Assembly (NCBI GenBank): GCA_964371695.1
Contig: CAYJOG010000199.1
Coordinates: forward strand, 1 to 5,826
Source: CAYJOG01 sp964371695 [NCBI: uncultured bacterium]
Lineage (GTDB): Bacteria; CAYJOG01
Direction: 5' to 3'
Length of the DNA stretch: 5,826 bases
The notes under the pieces are model-generated. The model worked only from the letters and a program-made list of their open reading frames with translations, was not told where the DNA came from and made no database searches. This document shows positions 1 through 5,815 of this stretch, one piece after another (within the stretch, counting starts at the first letter, position 1; every line of letters starts with the position of its first letter). The translations under genes were made by a program, and so were the position numbers.

Positions 1-594
1 CACCTGACGCGCCCGGGCCACCGGCAGGGTGTTCAACACCTCGCCCCGGTTCAGGGGCACGTCGGGAAACATCTGCTTGGCCATTTCCTGCTCCAGCAGG
101 GCCATTTTGGCGTCTTCCAGAAAAGCTTGTGTGTTGGCGAAACCGGAGCGTTTCACGAACTCTTCAAAATAAGCGTCGGGGTTGTCGGTGTTATAGGTTT
201 TTTCGATGCGCGCCTTCAGTGAGTCAATTTTTTTGAGCGCCATTTTCTGGATCTGCACATCGGCCATGGGGCCTTTCACCAACCCCTCCTCCCTGGCCCA
301 TTGTTTCAGCACCAGGTCTTTCACCAGACTGTCAAACGCCTGAAGACGCAGGTTGAACGTGTCGGTGCCACGCACCACGCCTTCAGAGCCCATCTTGGCC
401 AGCAGCAGGCGGTTTTGCGTGGCCATGAACTGGAGCTTGGTGATGGGCTCGTCCTTCACCATGGCCACCAGAAATTCTTCCGGCTCAGCCCGGTCTGACG
501 CCCGGCGCACCAGCAGGTATACGGTGGTGAAGGTCAACCCGAACAGGCTCAGCAGCAGAGCCAGAAAAGCGAGAGGTTTTTTGGGGCGAAACAT
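1..594 (-). CDS. SurA-N/PpiC-type peptidyl-prolyl isomerase-like protein, membrane-anchored, 3' end cut by window edge
   Basis: I translated this frame by hand: ATG at 594-592 followed by 197 further sense codons down to base 1, so the gene continues beyond the window. Residues 1-7 are basic, residues 8-29 form one hydrophobic segment (signal anchor or uncleaved signal peptide), then R30-R31 and an acidic linker. Residues 42-52 (LVAMVKDEPIT) resemble the short strand that opens the SurA N-terminal chaperone domain ('V-A-x-V-n-g-x-x-I-T'), and residues 53-190 are predicted charged amphipathic helices, including DAYFEEFVKRSGF and AFLEDAKMALLEQEM, as in that domain. The last residues, ARARQV, resemble the lead-in to a parvulin (PpiC) domain, which would lie outside the window. 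The family acts as periplasmic folding helpers. No clear Shine-Dalgarno sequence precedes the ATG. The gene lies 91 bases after the PilX-like gene, with a probable terminator between. The family call is by pattern only; a plain coiled or helical membrane protein remains possible. Confidence 0.72.
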   Translation of the reverse strand, partial: MFRPKKPLAFLALLLSLFGLTFTTVYLLVRRASDRAEPEEFLVAMVKDEPITKLQFMATQNRLLLAKMGSEGVVRGTDTFNLRLQAFDSLVKDLVLKQWAREEGLVKGPMADVQIQKMALKKIDSLKARIEKTYNTDNPDAYFEEFVKRSGFANTQAFLEDAKMALLEQEMAKQMFPDVPLNRGEVLNTLPVARARQV

Positions 595-631
595 AGGAGC
601 TATTTGTAATGGTAAGACCCACCGGGCCAAT

Positions 632-661
632 AAAAAAGGGCCAAGTCAGATAACCCGGCCC
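632..661 (-). terminator. Probable Rho-independent terminator after the PilX-like gene
   Basis: Read on the minus strand, GGGCC (661-657) can pair with GGCCC (642-638) across a 14-base loop, directly followed by six T residues (637-632). The stem starts 24 bases after the TAG stop of the PilX-like gene. The stem is only five base pairs, though all G-C, so termination may be partial. If it works, the foldase-like gene is either expressed at a reduced level by read-through or has its own promoter, which I could not see in the 38 bases that remain. Confidence 0.5.
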
Positions 662-685
662 CTCCCCGAACACGCTGGCGAAAAA

Positions 686-3600
686 CTACTGGGGCGGAAT
701 CACCTCATAGTAGTTCATGAGCATGTTGCCGGAGTCAAACACGTAGTTGGTGTTGATGATGTCCGCCAGCACACTGCTGTCCTGCTGAATGATCATGTCC
801 GAAGCGATCTGGCTGTGGATTTTGCCGGTGAACACGTGGCCCTGAATATGCAGGTTGCGCTTCTGCACAAAGTCAGCAAAACCGCCGGTGAGGATGTCCA
901 GGCCATAGTTGATGAGACAGCTGGTGGCGTTCTCATAGGGGCCGATGCGCGATACGCCGTCTGCCGAAACCGGTGTGTCCAGATCATGGAACACACAGTC
1001 ATCGCGGCCCTGAAACGCCTGATTGCCGATGAACACACCGCGGGCGTTGCCGGTGGTTTCGTCGGTGTTGAAACCCAGGATGGTTTTGTATTCCTCGCCG
1101 ATTTCCTGTGTGCGAATGCGGCCCTCGGAGAACAGGTAACCCACCCGTTTGCCGTTGCCGTTCACGTCCTTCACCTGCACGTCAATGTCTTTGGAGCCTT
1201 CCAGAATGATGTTGCCGTCGTTCTGGTTGGCGGCCACACCATTGGCGGCGATGGTGCCGCCGTCGTCCAGTTGCAACCGTCCGTTGGCGATTTCAAACCC
1301 AAGACCGAAACTGAAGAAGCCCCCCAGCAGACTGTCCAGACTCAAAATGGCCATGATGGCCGTAAACGTCACAGAGCTGGCGGCTTTATAAGTAAAGCCT
1401 TTGCGCGTGTACATCAAACCACTGTTGGGAATACTGGCGTTGCCGCCAATGAGTTGCAGCGTCACGTCGTGCTCGGCCAGCGTGATGGTCAAAGAGCCGA
1501 AAATGGCCACCAGCACACCATAAATGATGTCGCTGAACAGACACAGACCCACCAGGGGAATACACAGGTCCGCGCAGCCGAAGAAAATACATTTGATGAT
1601 CTGCAGGATGAACGCCAAGATGTCAAAAGTGATTTTCAGGCCGCTGGAGCCTGCCTTCTGGATGAGATCGGTGGCGTAAATGGAGCCGCCCTCGACCGTG
1701 ATCTTGTCGCTCAGATGCAACTGGCCATTGATGAGCATCTCACCCTGAATCTTCACCCAGCCCACGTGCCAGTGGGGCATGCCGATGAGAATCTGCGGCA
1801 GAATGGTAAAGCCGAACAGCACCCAAGGGCCGATCACCAGACAGATGTCCCAGTTCAGGATGCCGAACAACCCGCCGCTGTTGGGGCCGCAGGAATGCCA
1901 GGGTGTGGGTTCACCCATGGCCACGTGGCCGTCTACAAAAAAGGCGTTGGCCGCGTTGCCGTTGTTGCTGTTGAAGAGATGCGAGCCGATGAACCCAAAC
2001 TTGGGATAATCCACCCAGGTGCCGATGCAGGCCCCCAGGTTGCTGAGGTTGCAGGTGCCCCCCAAAATGTTGTCAAAGTTCAGCCCCGTATAGACCCACA
2101 CCAGTTCCAGGTCCATGGACTGGTTGCGGTAATCAGGGCCTGATTTTTCCGAGACCCCGCTGGTGTTGGCCATCACGTCAAAGAAGGTGCCAGGATTCCA
2201 GGAGATGGCCTCGGCCTCGGACGCGCAGGTGCGGATGAACTTCCACGGGCCGTCGGCCCAGCGCCGGTTCACGCCGTGGGGCACAATGCTCACATAACTG
2301 GCGTCGGCGCAACTCCACGACCACCCGCCGCCGCTGTGCTCCAGGTCTGATTCTTCATCGTTGTACAACGAGGAACTGCCATAGAAATTGCGCCGACGGC
2401 TCAGCCACCTGTCTGGCGCGCCCGCGCCGCCCGCGTCGCCGCCATAGGCCCCCGCCGCCCCCACATAAAGCTGAATCAGACGGTCTTCGAATGTTTGCCA
2501 GCGCACACCGGGAATGGGGATTTTCACCGGCAAGTGTACAAACCTCACGTCGCAGGCGGGCGCCCCCAGCAGATCGCAGACAATGGTCTGCATGATAGCG
2601 GGCAGGTCGCTGCGGATGTCGTCGGGGTTGAGGGGATCTTCGGGGAAACTCACACTCACCACGCTGTCAAAGTCGGCCCACAGCGCCCCCACACCCAGGG
2701 AAATGCCTGCGTTGTAGGCAAAAAAGGCCGAGCAATCCTGCCTTGTGAGTTCCTGGTCGCAGATGCCGTTGACATGCAGCGGGCCGCGGATTTCCGCGTT
2801 CCACATCAGGGTGATGTCCACATATTTGTCAATCACGCCGGAGTACATCCAGGGGTTGGTGATGTCCACCGCCACGGCCCGGCGGTACACCTTGTCGCCG
2901 CGCTGCACTTCGCCCACCGTCACCACCTGCAACATGGGGGCGCTCTGGGGGCAAGGAGGGGTGACACAATCCTGCGGGTCGTTGCAGATATTAAAGAGCG
3001 CCATTTGTGCCCGACGCTTGATTTTGTTGCCCGCGCTGGTGCAGTCGTTGCCCGACTTGGTGCATGTGGCGTTAAGATCCCCCGCGTTGGGGGTTTCCAG
3101 ATTGAGCCACTGGTCCAGGCCGGAGGTGTTCATGGGCCCCCGCAGGTCTGCCGCGCCTGCCGTCACCGGCCAAATGGCCAGGGGTTTGAAACTGCCCGGA
3201 TAGGTATCGTCGTTGGGCACCAGCCCCAAGGGACCCTGAAACGGCGCAGGCGCCGTGACATTGAAGGGCAGGATTTTTTCGTCGTAGGCGTTGCAGACGG
3301 CGCTCACACCCGGCCCCGGACTGGTGACCCAGGCGCAACTGTGCAGGCTGCCCTTGGCGACGCTGGCGTCATTGGGGTTGGCCGCCGGGTCGGGGAAGGT
3401 ATATCCCTCATCTGGCGCCGCGTTGCCATTGTTGGTGAAGGGAAAACACATGTTGGCCGGGTTTTTGTAGCGGGCTGTCAACAGGGAGTTCAGGCCCGTC
3501 TCGGCCACATAAAGGGCTTCGAGCTGATCCTGTGAATCCATCACCAGTTGCATCTGGCTGCGGGCCACAATTGCGGCGGCAGATGCCGCCAGAGCCATGA

Positions 3601-3700
3601 CCGTGCCCGCGATGAGGGTGGGGGCGAGGGCAAACCCACCCAACCGGAGCCATTTTTTCTTGCGGGCAGACAACATGCCTCTGGTGTTTACCCGCCCCAT
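686..3700 (-). CDS. Very large PilX-like pilus assembly protein (1004 aa) with pilin-like N-terminal helix
   Basis: After a basic leader (RKKKW), residues 22-46 form a pilin-like hydrophobic helix beginning GG|FALAP, followed by a charged amphipathic stretch and ALYVAETGLNSLL (62-74), matching the 'AxxAAEAGL' motif of PilX-type minor pilins. PilX proteins are usually 170-250 residues; this is far larger. Residues 304-312 (IRGPLHVNG) recall the 'GPvHTNG' motif of long PilX relatives. The C-terminal third (655-1004) is rich in short strand-like repeats (for example LHLSDKITVEGGSIYATDLI and HIQGHVFTGKI) suggesting a beta-helix, and ends in NYYEVIPPQ. There are 24 cysteines. Hydrophobic stretches at about 611-642 and 690-738 are unusual for a secreted domain. 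The open frame extends to TTG at 3715; I chose ATG 3700 as the first ATG, while ATG 3676 is also possible. The upstream Shine-Dalgarno is weak (AGG, 7 bases away). Likely a minor pilus subunit or tip adhesin; GspK-like is the alternative. Confidence 0.8.
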   Translation of the reverse strand: MGRVNTRGMLSARKKKWLRLGGFALAPTLIAGTVMALAASAAAIVARSQMQLVMDSQDQLEALYVAETGLNSLLTARYKNPANMCFPFTNNGNAAPDEGYTFPDPAANPNDASVAKGSLHSCAWVTSPGPGVSAVCNAYDEKILPFNVTAPAPFQGPLGLVPNDDTYPGSFKPLAIWPVTAGAADLRGPMNTSGLDQWLNLETPNAGDLNATCTKSGNDCTSAGNKIKRRAQMALFNICNDPQDCVTPPCPQSAPMLQVVTVGEVQRGDKVYRRAVAVDITNPWMYSGVIDKYVDITLMWNAEIRGPLHVNGICDQELTRQDCSAFFAYNAGISLGVGALWADFDSVVSVSFPEDPLNPDDIRSDLPAIMQTIVCDLLGAPACDVRFVHLPVKIPIPGVRWQTFEDRLIQLYVGAAGAYGGDAGGAGAPDRWLSRRRNFYGSSSLYNDEESDLEHSGGGWSWSCADASYVSIVPHGVNRRWADGPWKFIRTCASEAEAISWNPGTFFDVMANTSGVSEKSGPDYRNQSMDLELVWVYTGLNFDNILGGTCNLSNLGACIGTWVDYPKFGFIGSHLFNSNNGNAANAFFVDGHVAMGEPTPWHSCGPNSGGLFGILNWDICLVIGPWVLFGFTILPQILIGMPHWHVGWVKIQGEMLINGQLHLSDKITVEGGSIYATDLIQKAGSSGLKITFDILAFILQIIKCIFFGCADLCIPLVGLCLFSDIIYGVLVAIFGSLTITLAEHDVTLQLIGGNASIPNSGLMYTRKGFTYKAASSVTFTAIMAILSLDSLLGGFFSFGLGFEIANGRLQLDDGGTIAANGVAANQNDGNIILEGSKDIDVQVKDVNGNGKRVGYLFSEGRIRTQEIGEEYKTILGFNTDETTGNARGVFIGNQAFQGRDDCVFHDLDTPVSADGVSRIGPYENATSCLINYGLDILTGGFADFVQKRNLHIQGHVFTGKIHSQIASDMIIQQDSSVLADIINTNYVFDSGNMLMNYYEVIPPQ

Positions 3701-3851
3701 AACCCGGCCTAACAAAAATTTCCAGAAAAATATTTTGGGCGGATTTTTTGGCCAGACCCGCCTGTATCCACCAAAAGCAAGGCTATTTCGTCGTTAAAAT
3801 GACTAAATCGCGCGAACATGGCCTCCTGAGCTGTCCGGATCGGTTCGGATG
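3701..3851. other. AT-rich gap between the PilW-like and PilX-like genes
   Basis: This gap separates two otherwise tightly organised minor-pilin genes. It is visibly richer in A/T than its neighbours, with several runs of A or T between 3711 and 3750. It contains AGGAGG (minus strand, 3827-3822) two bases before an ATG that opens a 36-codon frame ending at 3709, eight bases before the PilX-like ATG. A weak inverted repeat, GGCGG/CCGCC (3738-3742 with 3758-3762), is not followed by a clean T run on the minus strand. I see no confident terminator or promoter here. Confidence 0.4.
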
Positions 3852-4814
3852 TCATTCACAACCCGTGGCCGGATTACCCACGTTGCCGTCGGCGTCACTG
3901 TCGATGCCAGAGATACACTCTTCGTCAATCACGGCGTTCGCGTCGTTGTCCAGACCATCGGGGGTGCAGTTGCAGGAACACAAGCGGCCCAGCACGTCAA
4001 AGGCGTCGGGACAGCCGTTTTGAGGGTCGTCCGTGCCCGCCGATGCCCCGGCGCAGGCGGTGAACTGCTCGTTGTCCATCACACCCCGCGTGTAAATGTC
4101 CCTCAATTTGAAGGAATAGGTGCGCCAGGATTTGGCCGCTGCCCCCTCCTTCACAGCCCATGCCCCGCCCGAATAAACCCGCCGCGCCGTGGAAAACGTC
4201 AGGCCCAGGGACCACAAGGCGATGGGTTCGTAGCCGCCGCAACGGCCCGTGAGCAGCGCCGTGGAGGCCACACAGGTCATGCGGTGGCTGTTGAGCGTGG
4301 TGCTGGGTTTGCAATATGAAAAGGCAAAATCCTGAATGGACGTGTCAGGCGTGTTCAAACGGGTGTAGGCGTAAGAAGAGGGCGGTGTCACCGCACAGGT
4401 GGGCGCCGTGCTGCTGGGAAAGGGGGCAATGTTGCTGGGAAACTGCACCCGGCCCAGATACCCCTGTCCGGCGGTGTCCTCGGCCACCGTGAAATAGCGG
4501 TAACACACGCCATCTTCGTTGCCGTCGCCGTCAATGTCCGACCCCTGTTTGACAAACCAGAGGCTGGTAGCGCTGCCACGGGGCGCAAGCGTGGGGCCAT
4601 AGTGGGCGCTGTTGAGGTCTTCCTGCAGCACGTCGGTGACGCCCACGCCCCCGCCTTGGGCAATGCTGGTGCCATAACTGCGCCGCGACAGGCGTATGGT
4701 GGTGGAAAGCGCTGTGTTCACCGCCACCATGAAAATGCCCACAATGGCCATGGCGATCAGCAGCTCCACCAGGGTGAAACCCGTTAACCCATTTGAGAAT
4801 CTCTTTTTGTTCAT
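3852..4814 (-). CDS. PilW-like prepilin with Cys- and Asp-rich C-terminal tail (320 aa)
   Basis: The N-terminus is a textbook class III prepilin: a 12-residue basic leader ending in Gly12, then FTLVELLIAMAIVGIF with Phe as mature residue 1 and Glu17 as mature residue 5, so prepilin peptidase should cleave and methylate it. The following residues (TTIRLSRRSY, VTDVLQEDLNSAHYG) match the PilW/GspJ style of minor pilins, in which the helix is followed by 'xxLxxDLrxAxY'; length also fits PilW. Two special regions stand out. DIDGDGNEDG (93-102) looks like a calcium-binding DxDxDG loop. Residues 279-320 carry CSCNC, then DGLDNDANAVIDEEC and DSDADGN, resembling MopE-type metal-binding or EF-hand-like loops. 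It starts nine bases after the PilV-like stop, with GAGGA just before the ATG, so the two are surely co-transcribed. Likely role: minor pilin in the priming or tip complex of a type IV pilus. Confidence 0.88.
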   Translation of the reverse strand: MNKKRFSNGLTGFTLVELLIAMAIVGIFMVAVNTALSTTIRLSRRSYGTSIAQGGGVGVTDVLQEDLNSAHYGPTLAPRGSATSLWFVKQGSDIDGDGNEDGVCYRYFTVAEDTAGQGYLGRVQFPSNIAPFPSSTAPTCAVTPPSSYAYTRLNTPDTSIQDFAFSYCKPSTTLNSHRMTCVASTALLTGRCGGYEPIALWSLGLTFSTARRVYSGGAWAVKEGAAAKSWRTYSFKLRDIYTRGVMDNEQFTACAGASAGTDDPQNGCPDAFDVLGRLCSCNCTPDGLDNDANAVIDEECISGIDSDADGNVGNPATGCE

Positions 4815-4823
4815 GTCCTCGCC

Positions 4824-5423
4824 CTAAAGCCCCAGCTTGCAGTCGTGGGTTTTTGAGCCGTTGAAGCTCACCACGCGATAGGTCTGCCCCCCGTGCAGGT
4901 TGGGGGTGCGATAACGCACGTCAATGCGATAAAAATATTCCCGCACGTCGCATTTGTTGGGCACCGCGCCATCGGGATAACAGGTGAAGGTGGCGGTGCA
5001 GCCTGCGATGTCGGGCATGGAGGTGAGTTGGGTCTGCACCAGACGCCACTGCATGTCATATTGCGTGGTGGCCGCCGCACCGGTGCAGGTGGCGGGGTTG
5101 GAGGGAGACTCCACCTGCTGGATAAAATCTTTCACGCCAAAGCTGTCTGACGCGCTGAAAAGCCGCCATGTATTGAACGTGCTGTTGGCCGTGATGGCCA
5201 GGGAACCATAAGAAAGCTGCTGAAAATATTCATTGAGCGCGGCGATGCAGAAACCCGACGTCTGTTCCCGCTTGGCAATGGTGTTCATGAGCATGGCGCT
5301 TTCCAGCAACAACATGGAACCCTGGAACATGATGGCGAAAATGGCCGTGGCGATAAGAATCTCCACCAGCAGGATGCCCCTCGCCACCCGCTTCAGCCCC
5401 AAACGCAATGCCAATTTTTTCAT
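4824..5423 (-). CDS. PilV-like prepilin (199 aa)
   Basis: A 16-residue leader with six basic residues ends in ARG16, followed by ILLVEILIATAIFAIMF. Ile17 would be mature residue 1 and Glu21 mature residue 5, the hallmark of prepilin peptidase substrates. 'LVEILIA' and the position just before a PilW-like gene match PilV/GspI-type minor pilins, and 199 residues is a normal PilV length. The mature domain has six cysteines (59, 113, 142, 148, 158, 195), the last five in the predicted globular C-terminal part, where disulfides are likely. The segment REYFYRIDVRYRTP (161-174) and TYRVVSF (181-187) look like the closing beta strands of a pilin sheet. ATG 5423 is the only sensible start because the leader begins MKK immediately there; its Shine-Dalgarno is weak. 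It is the first visible gene of the cluster. Confidence 0.86.
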   Translation of the reverse strand: MKKLALRLGLKRVARGILLVEILIATAIFAIMFQGSMLLLESAMLMNTIAKREQTSGFCIAALNEYFQQLSYGSLAITANSTFNTWRLFSASDSFGVKDFIQQVESPSNPATCTGAAATTQYDMQWRLVQTQLTSMPDIAGCTATFTCYPDGAVPNKCDVREYFYRIDVRYRTPNLHGGQTYRVVSFNGSKTHDCKLGL

Positions 5424-5439
5424 GGGTCAAACTTCAGTT

Positions 5440-5470
5440 TATCGCAAGTTCCTGGATCAAATCCAGTCAA
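5440..5470 (-). promoter_or_regulatory. Possible sigma-70 promoter with overlapping palindrome upstream of the PilV-like gene
   Basis: On the minus strand TTGACT (5470-5465) is a good -35 match. The -10 candidates are poor: TGCGAT at an 18-base spacing (three of six matches) or GATAAA at 21 bases (four of six, but too far). The inverted repeat CTGGAT-CAA-ATCCAG (5452-5466) overlaps the -35 and the spacer and could be an operator. I found no sigma-54 GG-N10-GC pattern here. The element is weak and the real promoter may lie further upstream. Confidence 0.22.
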
Positions 5471-5573
5471 CCTTCAAATTCATCTTTCCCTCTTCGTGAC
5501 CGTGAAAGACATCTTTTGTTCATCTGGTTCGCCGGTTTCATCCGTAATTGGCGCGGGAGGTCTTTTGGGGAGG

Positions 5574-5595
5574 CGGCAGCATATTGATGCTGCCG
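5574..5595. repeat. Perfect 9-bp stem-loop, loop ATTG
   Basis: CGGCAGCAT (5574-5582) and ATGCTGCCG (5587-5595) are exact reverse complements around a four-base loop. No T run follows on either strand. Confidence 0.7.
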
Positions 5596-5686
5596 GGCGC
5601 GCCAAGCGGCGCGACAGCGCCGGGATGGGGGCAATGGGTCAGCGATGTTCGCTGGAAGATAGGCCCTCCGTGGCGGCTGGTTCCAA

Positions 5687-5706
5687 GGCATCCCTCCGTG
5701 GATGCC
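5687..5706. repeat. Perfect 7-bp stem-loop, loop CTCCGT
   Basis: GGCATCC (5687-5693) pairs with GGATGCC (5700-5706). The loop is part of the directly repeated CCCTCCGTGG; the first copy, at 5664-5673, also sits between a short GCC and GGC (5663-5665, 5672-5674), as if it were a decayed version of the same hairpin. Confidence 0.6.
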
Positions 5707-5716
5707 CGCTCGGTGG

Positions 5717-5740
5717 GCCAGAGCATCAAAATGCTCTGGC
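5717..5740. repeat. Perfect 10-bp stem-loop, loop CAAA
   Basis: GCCAGAGCAT (5717-5726) is the exact reverse complement of ATGCTCTGGC (5731-5740) around a four-base loop. Its 3' arm abuts ATTGCCCC (5741-5748), which can pair with 5628-5635, so the two helices could stack. Confidence 0.75.
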
Positions 5741-5791
5741 ATTGCCCCGCCTCGCCCGGCGGCGGGAACGGCCGCTATCGCCTTTGCTCGG

Positions 5792-5815
5792 CCAGATGCC
5801 CCAATGGGCATCTGG
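5792..5815. repeat. Perfect 10-bp stem-loop, loop CAAT
   Basis: CCAGATGCCC (5792-5801) pairs exactly with GGGCATCTGG (5806-5815) around a four-base loop. It has the same size (10-4-10) as the hairpin at 5717-5740, and both begin their 5' arm with CCAGA, suggesting a shared origin or a shared constraint. It lies 11 bases from the window end, so further copies may follow outside. Confidence 0.75.

Noticed and set aside
624-644. Direct repeat GGGCCAA (624-630 and 638-644) flanking an A run
   Set aside because: Short, and better explained by the terminator stem plus chance similarity next to it.
353-2143. A 596-codon plus-strand open frame opposite the PilX-like and foldase genes
   Set aside because: It crosses the end of one minus-strand gene, an intergenic terminator and a second gene. 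Its product has no recognisable domain, and the minus-strand proteins are clearly real; the frame is a by-product of GC-rich codon use.
2495-3535. A 346-codon plus-strand open frame opposite the PilX-like gene
   Set aside because: It is entirely antisense to a recognisable pilus protein. The translation is rich in His, Gly, Val and Ala, as antisense frames of GC-rich genes are, and shows no family motif.
650-3709. An identical 11-base sequence ATAACCCGGCC on both sides of the PilX-like gene (650-660 and 3699-3709)
   Set aside because: It could suggest insertion of the gene with target duplication, but a few 11-base matches are expected by chance in a window this long, and the copies are not at clean element ends: one lies in the terminator loop and stem, the other overlaps the start codon.
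3738-3762. Inverted repeat GGCGG/CCGCC in the pilW-pilX gap as a possible terminator
   Set aside because: The stem is five pairs with a 15-base loop, and the T run on the minus strand begins several bases late and is interrupted.
3849-4319. A 156-codon plus-strand frame opposite the PilW-like gene
   Set aside because: Antisense shadow of a gene with an unmistakable prepilin start; no motif, no ribosome binding site of note.
5424-5500. Sigma-54 promoter, as found for major pilin genes
   Set aside because: I looked for a GG-N10-GC core with TTGCA-like -12 box upstream of the PilV-like gene and found only GG and GC pairs at wrong spacing.
5467-5811. A 114-codon minus-strand frame (and a 90-codon plus-strand frame at 5548-5820) in the stem-loop region
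   Set aside because: Both run through several perfect hairpins, neither resembles a known protein, and their compositions (Ala, Arg, Pro, Gly) fit structured GC-rich non-coding DNA. A palindromic-element protein is conceivable but unsupported.
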